From Oceanospirillales bacterium (GTDB taxonomy: Bacteria > Pseudomonadota > Gammaproteobacteria > Pseudomonadales > Balneatricaceae), in assembly GCA_018223185.1 (NCBI GenBank), contig JAAEYW010000003.1, forward strand, positions 27,691 to 64,191: 36,501 bases of DNA, given 5' to 3'. The position numbers and the translations under genes are program-made. Positions 27,259 through 35,400 of this stretch are shown here, one piece after another. Each line of letters begins with the position of its first letter. Position 1 is the stretch's first letter. The notes beneath the pieces are model-generated. The model had not been told where the DNA came from. It ran no database searches and saw only the letters and a program-made list of their open reading frames with translations.

Positions 27259-27282
27259 TAACAAGAATAAATGCTGATGAGA

Positions 27283-27310
27283 TTGACAAAGCAACCAGGT
27301 ACTATAAATT
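27283..27310 (+). promoter_or_regulatory. Candidate sigma-70 promoter before tpsB-like gene
   Basis: A perfect TTGACA lies at 27283-27288. TATAAA at 27303-27308 is only 14 bp away; the overlapping TAAATT at 27305-27310 gives a 16-bp spacer but a poorer -10. The surroundings are AT-rich compared with the genes. No terminator hairpin separates it from the giant gene, so read-through from upstream is also possible. Confidence 0.4.
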
Positions 27311-27346
27311 GAAAATTAAATTTGATACGCTGTTCGGAAGCTCCTG

Positions 27347-27352
27347 TGAGGT
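27347..27352 (+). promoter_or_regulatory. Ribosome binding site of the TpsB gene
   Basis: TGAGGT ends 6 bases before the ATG at 27359. This supports that start over the in-frame ATG at 27428, which would remove most of the signal peptide. Confidence 0.75.
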
Positions 27353-27358
27353 AGCACA

Positions 27359-29446
27359 ATGAAGTCTGTCAGAGCATGCGTAAAACTCCCGGTATCTCTG
27401 ACTGTAACCGCGCTGTCGGTCGCACCTATGTTACTGCTGGCGCAGGGTATTGATACTGAGCCGCAGCTCGTCAGCCTGTTTGCTCAATCAGGTAGCGAGA
27501 ATGCCACTAATCCGGCGTCCGACCCGATGCGTATCCCCGATCGCATGAAGGGAAAGGTCGTGCTTCGGGCACCGGCAGCTGCGCCCAGAATCGACCCGGC
27601 GATAGAGCCGCCTCCGGTTGATTTGACACAACGGACATTTGCCGTTGACGCCATTCCGGTTCTGGATGGTGCTGACGTGAATGTTGAACATCTGGCTCAG
27701 GTGATGGAGCCCTGGAGTGGCAAGGCGCTGAGCTTTGATGAATTTCAGCTGGCGGCCAACGATCTGCTCACATTCCTGCGCGAGAATGGTCACCCAGATG
27801 CGGTGCTCCGGTTCTCCCAGATGCAGTTCATGGATAACCAGCAGGTGGCCGTCGCCATCGAAGGGCTTAAAGCGGTTGCCCCGTATCAGGATGCCACTCC
27901 GAAAATTCAGGTAGCCGGATTCGATATCAACGGCGTGACACTGTTGACCGAAGCCGAAGTTGCAGAGCATATGGCGCAGTGGTCTGATCGAGAACTGACC
28001 GTTCAAGAGCTGAGTGAGGCAACAGAATCCCTTGCCCGACTGTTGCGTGACCGCGGCTATGCACTGGCGCAGGCCTGGTTGCCACCGCAGGATATTCGTA
28101 ACGGTATCGTCCGGGTTGAAGTGCTCGAAGGTGTAGTCGATGAAATGTCCGGCAACAACGGTCTGACCGTCGCGGGTAACGACGCACGCCTGAAGACCGA
28201 TGTGGCCTCTGCGTATCTGGCACAGGCGGTCAAGCCGGGTGAACCGCTTGATGTGACGGTTCTGGAAGAACAGGTCAGACTGCTGAATGATCTGCCGGGC
28301 GTGAAGCGTGTTCAAACCGACCTCAAGCCGGGTACCCAGCCGGGTACCACGCAGGTAGTGGCACAGGTTGAAGATGATGACCTTGTGAATGTATTGCTCA
28401 CGGCAGACAACCACGGCAGCGAGTACTCCGGTGCCGAGCGTGTAAGTGCCAATATCAATTTGAACAGCCCTACTGGCCATGGCGAGCAGCTCTTTGTCAA
28501 CGTAACCGAAGCCGAGTCCTCCAGAAGCTACAAGGTGGGTGGGCATGTACCGGTGGGCTACTCCGGCCTGAGACTGGGGCTGTCCCATGCGGCCATGAGT
28601 GTAGACTTTGACTTGGCTCAGGGCTTCTCCGTGCCGATCAACATCGCCAGTGAATCGTCCGCAACGTCCCTGTTTGCCAGCTATCCGCTCAAGCGCAGCG
28701 CACAGACCAATATGGATCTGTATGCCAGTCTGGATTTCAAGAACTACCAGAACTCGATCTTGTACGGCGCGGTTGAGAACGACCGTGATATCACCTCGGC
28801 CAGCCTGGGCTTCAGCGGTGACAACATTGACCGCTTCAACGGCCAGACCCGTTGGGGCTTGACGCTGACTCAGGGCAGCATCGGCCTTGAAGACGGCAGC
28901 AGCTACCAGTTCAACGATGCTCAGGGCGCGCGGACTGAAGGCAGCTTCACCAAGTTGAACTACTCGTTGCAGCGCTACCAATCGCTGCCGTTGGATGATC
29001 TGTTCTTCAATGCGTCGCTGAATGGTCAGTGGGCCAGCGGCAACCTGGACAGCGCCGAGAAATTCCAGCTTGGCGGGCCTGATGGCGTACGCGCCTGGCC
29101 GGTGGGCGAAGGGATTGGCGATAACGGCTGGGTGGCCAATCTTGAGTTGCGCCAGATTCTGTCCCAGCCGGACTGGGGGCGTGTAGAGGCCTTCGGATTC
29201 TACGATGTGGGGGGGATCACACAGTATGCGGATCTTAACCCCGGCATCGTGTATGACGGGCCCAACGATTATACCCTCGATGGCTACGGTGTGGGTTTAA
29301 GCGTGACCTATGGCGAGAGTGGCAGTCTGCAGCTTGTGTATGCACACAAGGGCAAAGACAACCCCAATCCTACGCCTGAAGGTACCGATAGCGATGGCAA
29401 GAGTGACCAGGGACGTCTCTGGTTGACCGGCAAGATACTGTTTTGA
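27359..29446 (+). CDS. TpsB family outer-membrane transporter (FhaC/ShlB/HecB type)
   Basis: Two-partner secretion transporter: it should sit in the outer membrane and pass the downstream TpsA from periplasm to surface. A signal peptide with basic start and hydrophobic core ends about AQG (residues 28-30). A Pro-rich linker follows to about 90. POTRA domains come next: the usual pair at about 182-262 (with GYALAQAWLPPQDI and VRVEVLEG) and 268-338 (LLNDLPGV, LKPGTQPGTTQV). An extra POTRA-like domain lies before them at about 92-170. The rest is a 16-strand barrel-type region ending in Phe, the usual outer-membrane signature. The conserved loop-6 motif, normally VRG(Y/F), reads VRAW at 577-580 within GGPDGVRAWPVGEG; its Arg is kept. 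At 695 aa it is about 110 longer than FhaC (584 aa), matching the extra domain. The gene starts 100 bp after the giant gene and ends 14 bp before the TpsA gene. Confidence 0.93.
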   Translation: MKSVRACVKLPVSLTVTALSVAPMLLLAQGIDTEPQLVSLFAQSGSENATNPASDPMRIPDRMKGKVVLRAPAAAPRIDPAIEPPPVDLTQRTFAVDAIPVLDGADVNVEHLAQVMEPWSGKALSFDEFQLAANDLLTFLRENGHPDAVLRFSQMQFMDNQQVAVAIEGLKAVAPYQDATPKIQVAGFDINGVTLLTEAEVAEHMAQWSDRELTVQELSEATESLARLLRDRGYALAQAWLPPQDIRNGIVRVEVLEGVVDEMSGNNGLTVAGNDARLKTDVASAYLAQAVKPGEPLDVTVLEEQVRLLNDLPGVKRVQTDLKPGTQPGTTQVVAQVEDDDLVNVLLTADNHGSEYSGAERVSANINLNSPTGHGEQLFVNVTEAESSRSYKVGGHVPVGYSGLRLGLSHAAMSVDFDLAQGFSVPINIASESSATSLFASYPLKRSAQTNMDLYASLDFKNYQNSILYGAVENDRDITSASLGFSGDNIDRFNGQTRWGLTLTQGSIGLEDGSSYQFNDAQGARTEGSFTKLNYSLQRYQSLPLDDLFFNASLNGQWASGNLDSAEKFQLGGPDGVRAWPVGEGIGDNGWVANLELRQILSQPDWGRVEAFGFYDVGGITQYADLNPGIVYDGPNDYTLDGYGVGLSVTYGESGSLQLVYAHKGKDNPNPTPEGTDSDGKSDQGRLWLTGKILF

Positions 29447-29449
29447 GGA

Positions 29450-29455
29450 AGAGGT
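29450..29455 (+). promoter_or_regulatory. Ribosome binding site of the TpsA gene
   Basis: AGAGGT lies 5 bases before the ATG at 29461, in the 14-bp gap after the TpsB stop codon. The tight spacing indicates cotranscription of the two genes. Confidence 0.75.
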
Positions 29456-29460
29456 CCGGA

Positions 29461-32400
29461 ATGACCAAGCATAATAATCGGGTGAACACTGCCTCGACTT
29501 TCAAACCCAGGCTTCTTTCGCTAGCGGTGGCTTCTGTCTGTTTATCCATGCAGGTGCAGGCAGCGCCAGCAGTGGACGAACTGCCATCCGGTGCCGTAAT
29601 TCGGCAAGGTCAGGCGGTTATCACGCAAGCCGATAACGTGATGAACATCCAGCAGAACACTTCGCGGCTGGTGACAGACTGGAACACGTTCAACATCGGT
29701 TCTGATGCAATCGTCAACTTTTTACAGCAGAGCTCCGACTTTGCCTTGAACCGGGTTTTGTCCGGTGATCCGTCCCAGATTCTGGGTCAAATCAACGCTC
29801 AGGGCGGCGTGATCATTGCGAACCCGGCAGGTGTTCTGTTCGGCAGCAGTGCACGTATTGATGTGGGCAGTCTGGGCGTTATGGGCCAGATGCCGGACAG
29901 CGACGAATTTATCAATGGCACCCTGCTGCTGGAAGATCTGGCGGCAGGCGGGAATGTCATCAACCAGGGTCAGATTACGACCCGCACCGGTGGTTTCGTT
30001 GTGCTGGCGGGTAAAACCGTTGAAAACAGCGGCACCATCACGGCCGAGGCGGGGCAGATTGCCTTGCTGGCCGGTGATCAGGCTCGCCTTGAACTGACAG
30101 CCGATGGTCTGATCGGTGTCGATATGAGCGGCTTCAGTGCTGAAGCCGCCATTGCCAACAGCGGTGCCATTATTGCCGACGGCGGCAAGGTGCTGATTCA
30201 GAGCCGCAATGCAGGCGGAGCTCTGTCAGCGGCAATCAACCAGACCGGCATTATCCGCGCCAATACGCTGGCCATGGTCGGTGATGGCATCATCCGTATC
30301 GACTCAGGCGCCGGCAAGGCGATGATCGCCGGCACGGTCGAAGCTAAAGGGGATAATGCAGGTGAAACCGGTGGCCGGATTCTGGTCACCGGTGGTGATG
30401 TTGAGATCAACGGCAACCTTAATGCTGACGGTCAGGCCGGTGGCGGTACGATCCATGTCGGTGGCGGTTGGCAGGGTGATCAAACCGAGATTGCCGAAGC
30501 CGGACGTATTGCTGTAGCGCAGGGCGCTGATATCAGTGCCGATGCGACGGTAAACGGTGATGGTGGTGAGGTGGTGCTCTGGTCGGCTGATCAGACACGG
30601 CATCAGGGCAGCATCAGTGCAACCGGAGCCGGTGAAGGCCGAGGCGGTGATGTTGAAACCTCGAGCCGGGGCGCCCTGGGCGTCAGCGGCAGCGTTGATG
30701 TTTCAGCCGAGTCCGGCAAGGGCGGTAACTGGTTACTGGACCCGACCAATCTGACCGTGAATACGACCGGTGGTACGGCTGATACAGTCAGCAATACGTC
30801 CATCGAAGCGAGCCTGAACGGTGGCGCAAACGTCATCCTGCAGGCGGATGACAACATTAGCATTGAAGCATCGATAGCCAAAACCACCGGCGCAGCCGCA
30901 ACGCTGACCTTCAATGCCGGTATCGATATCGTGCTGCACACGGGCTTTGATATTACCTCCAGCGGTAACGGCAACGCGCTCAATCTGATGTTTGGTACGA
31001 CACCGAGTGATATCGGCACTATCTCCATCTTCGGTCAGCTGGCAACCAATGGCGGTAATGTCACCTTCAATAAGGCGACCTATCTGCGTCATGAAACGCC
31101 GGTCAGCACCAAGATAACCCAGAGTGTCGGCAGCAATACCCCGTCCGGCAATGTCCTGTTCGCCAAGAATGTCTATTTGGCCGATGATGGCTATAGCGTT
31201 ACCATCAACACTCAGGGCTCGGATTCTGGCGGCGTTTACAGCAACGTTGGCGGCAATATCCAGTTTGACGGACTGGTGCTCAGTGCCGCACCGGTCATCT
31301 CCTCGACCAATCTGACCGCACAGACGCAGTCACCTCAGAACCTGACTCTGGACACAACCGGTTTGACCGGTGCAGGTGTTACGGCTGGCAAGATCATCTT
31401 CAATGAAGATATCGGCAGTGTGGCCGATCCGTTGCGCAGCCTGACGTTCAATGGCGCGACCGATATTGATTTTAATGCGTCGAGCATCAACCTGAGCAAC
31501 ACCTCGGGTCCGGTCATTACAGCGAGTACCAACTTCGCTGACAATCCGGTGCTCAATCTGCTCAGCAGTGATGTGACGGTCAATATTACCGGTGGTGCCG
31601 TCCCTGGCCTGACGGCAGGGTATACCAGCTATCTGCAGGACAGTTTCGATATTAAAGCGGCCTTTGCCGGTGCGCAGACTCTGACCATCAACTCTGACCA
31701 GTCGATTAAACTGTCGGGCGTCAGCATTGATGCGGACAGCACCGGGGTCTTTAACCTGCAATTCAATTCGAACGTGGCGACGGGGTCAGGGCAGGGTGCC
31801 GTGATCATGTCCAATGTTGATATCAGCACCGAAGGGGGTGATATCAATCTGGGCAGTGCCGGTAACTATGCCGAAGGCGTTGCCGGAGACACCGATGGCA
31901 GTGACGGTATTCGTCTTCACAATACCCGGATGGAAACCGCGGGCGGTGATCTGGCGCTCTATGGCCGTACAGCCGACAGCACTCAGGCCTCTGACACCTC
32001 TGGTGCTGGTGTCCGTATCACGGGCGCTGCCACTTACCTGAACACCGAAAGTGGTCAACTAAGCGTGCGTGGCCAGGTACTGAATCAGACCGATAGTGGC
32101 AACAAAGATGCCATCGTGATCGGTGAAGGCGTATCCGGTACTGCATCGTTGGTCACTACCAGCGGTAATATTCTGATTGATGGTGATGCCAGTGCCGTGG
32201 GTGACAGCGTCACCGGTGGTAACCGCTATATCGGTGTAATGCTCGCCAACAGTGCGCTGGTGCAAAGTGGCAGCGGCGATATCCTGATTCACGGCCAGGG
32301 CGGCGGCGGCAACCAGAACTCCGTCGAGCAGAACCACGGCATTCGTTTGCAGGATAATGGCACCAGCATTCTCAGCAGCAGCGGCGATATCCTGCTGCAG

Positions 32401-35400
32401 GGCTCCTCAGGTGGCCGTCTGGATGATGCAGGCGAGAACAGTTTTGGTATCTACGCCACCGGCAACAGCATCTATGTCGGCCGAGATGACAATAAGAGTG
32501 CAGCAACCGGCGATATCATCTTCGTGGCTGATTCGATGGAGTTTGTGAACAGCTCCTCTTCCCGTTTGCAGGTATCCAGTGACGGTCATCTGGTCATTCG
32601 CCCTGAGAACGCTGATACTAAAATCGAGTTCGGCAATGCCGGCAGTCGCCCTGAGAACGGTGTCAATCGCACCCTCTATCTGGGCGAGGACTGGTTCAAC
32701 GGCAGTGCCAATTCGGTCTTCCTGAGCGCACCTCAGGTGACTGCCAGTGTGGGTGGACTGGATTCTCAGCAGAATCTGCTGATCAACGGTAACGCAGGCG
32801 GCAACTTCTCGCTCAATGTAGGAGGATTGCAGACCGCTGATATCGCGTATTCGACCGACTCCGGTGTGCTGGGAACCAATATTCAGAACGCCATTCAGGG
32901 CCTGGCCGGGTTTGAACAAACGACTGTGCTCAATCAGGGCAGCGGCAGCTATCTGGTGACGTTCAAGGATGGCTCCTCCGTGGCCGTCGCGATGACCGAG
33001 CTGGTCACGGCGGATACAGCCCGTACCGGCTTCACCGATATCACCATTGGTCGCACCGACCTGAGCGGCAACATCACGGTCAATGCGCCGACCACATTCC
33101 GCGATGATCTGGCCCTGCTGGCAGGCGTCAATAACGATGCCTATGCGGCCAAGGTCGTGATCAACTCAGCTCTGACTGTGGCACGACAGCCGAACACATC
33201 CGATGCCGGTAGCCTGACCATCATCACCGATAACGGACTGACTACCTCACAAAGTCTGGTTGCCAAGGGTGTCATCACGGCAGATGAACTGCGTCTGCAG
33301 GGTTCCGGTGATTTTGTCGCTACGGCGATCAACCGTATCAGTACGCTGGCAGCTGATGTGCTGGGTGATCTGGTGTTGACCAGCGGTCAAGCCATGGAGA
33401 TCGGCCAGATCGGCTCGACTCGGGTTGAAGGGTTCACCTCTGACAGCCTTACCGGGCAGGTTGATATCCTGCCCGCAGTAACGGATACCACGGTTGGCTT
33501 GACCGCCAACGAGATAGACCTGCGTGTATTGAGCACCACACCGGGTGTGGTCGCGGATGTTACCCAGAACGAGAACATCACCGCCAACACCCTGAGCGTA
33601 CAGGTTGAAAACGGCACTTTCTTGCAGAACGGGAACGCCGTTATTGCAGATGGTGACGTCGATGCCAATACTGCCACGGCGGTTTATCTCAGCACCGGTG
33701 ATGGTGTCGCCAAGCTGCTGAATGACAACGTCATCGGCACCTTTGCGGGCGCATTCACCGCAGACTCGGGCCTTGAGTTGAACACGACTCGCGCGCTTGA
33801 GATCGGTCGTGTATCGCTGGCGGGCAAAACGGCAAATAGCGCCAGTACTCTTGGCCTGATCAGTCAGACCCCTGTAAACCGCGATGGTATTCAGGCACCT
33901 GACGCACAGGTTGTACTGAAGACAGCAGGCGCGCTGACCCAGTCTGCGGATGCAGCTCAGTCGCAGATCAATGCGGCTGTTCTGGCTGCGGATGTGACCG
34001 GTGGGGCGATCCTGCTGAACAATGAAACCAATCAGATTGATCTGGCCGCGCTGGCACTGAATACGGCTGACTTCGATATCACCCTGCTCAATGCCGGCGA
34101 TTTGACCATCGGTGAAGTAACCGGCATTGATACCGGCTTGATTGCAGCCGGTTCAGTTACCGGTGTGACGCCGGGCAGCAACGGCAATATCCGCATCGCT
34201 ACCGGTAACGGTTTGCTCACGGTGGACAAGTCGGTTACCGCAACAGGTACCGGCACTGTTGATCTGCGTGCCGGCGGCGTGGGCTCGAATCTGGTTATCG
34301 ACCAGAGTGCACCTGAAACCGCACTGATTACCAGTGAAACCGGTGCTGTCCAGCTGCTGGCCGGTGGCAGTATCACCACGACCAAGGCTACAGACGGCAC
34401 CGCGTTGATCAGCTCGACCGGCAACACTGTCTTGTTGCAGGCTGGCGATGCGATCGGCAGCGATGGCAACCGTATCGAAGTGTCCGTGCCTGCCACTCTG
34501 GCGGCAGAAGCAGGCGCAGGCGGTATCTGGTTGCGTCATCTGGACAGTTCAACACTGATTCTGGGTGATGCCACGGCTCTGAACACCACTGAAACCTTCG
34601 GCGGTACAGTCAGCCAGACGGGCGGTGTCATGTCGGGTATCAGCACCCTGTCAGGCAGCAACGGCAGTATCACCTTGACCAAGGTCGATGGTGATATCCA
34701 GATTATTAATACCATCGTTGCAGACGGCAGCGGCTATGTGGATCTGCGCACTGGCGGCACTGGGGCTATCCGTATTGATGGCGGCCAGATTCAGTCCGGT
34801 AGCGGTACGCTGCAGCTTCTGTCGGCAGGTGTTATCAGTACCAACACCACCACCGGTACGACGACTGAACTGACCACCAGCGGTGATGTGCTGCTGGTGG
34901 CCGCTGACGGTGCGATCGGTAGCGAGACCAATCGTATTGAGATTGCGGGTGCAACCGGTGTTGCCACCCAAAGCGGCTCTGCAACCGGTAGCCAGTTCCT
35001 GAGCCATACAGGCGACATGACTGTTGCAGCTGTCGATGTGGTGAACGCCAACACTCTCGATACAGCAGCTTCTCTGCTGGCTCTGCCAACGAGTTATTTC
35101 GGTCTGGTGGCAGGCACCAGTCAGGTGATTGACCTGCTGGTGACCGGAGCACTGCAGCTGAACGAACAGGTTCAGGTCGCTGACGGCATTATCAAGCTGA
35201 ATGCCGACAGCGTTGCTCAGAACACAGATTCCGGCAAAGCGATGACCGCCGGTGGGCTCAAGGTTCAAGCGACCAACAATATTGCGTTGAACAATCCAGA
35301 GAACGTCATCGGTACACTGGCGGCGGACTCCGTGGCTGGCACCATCAGCTACATCGACAGCAACGGTCTGACCGTCGGCACGGTTGATGGTCTGAGCGGC

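Noticed and set aside
27120-27160. LPxTG sortase site at the C-terminus
   Set aside because: The motif reads LDNTG, without the proline, and the following hydrophobic stretch is short and contains Glu; kept only as a loose resemblance in the findings.
27259-27358. Rho-independent terminator between the giant gene and the TpsB gene
   Set aside because: No GC-rich hairpin followed by a T run is visible in the 100-bp gap.
27488-28981. 497-codon antisense open frame opposite the TpsB gene
   Set aside because: The sense strand encodes an unmistakable TpsB with POTRA and barrel motifs; the antisense product is a codon-bias shadow.
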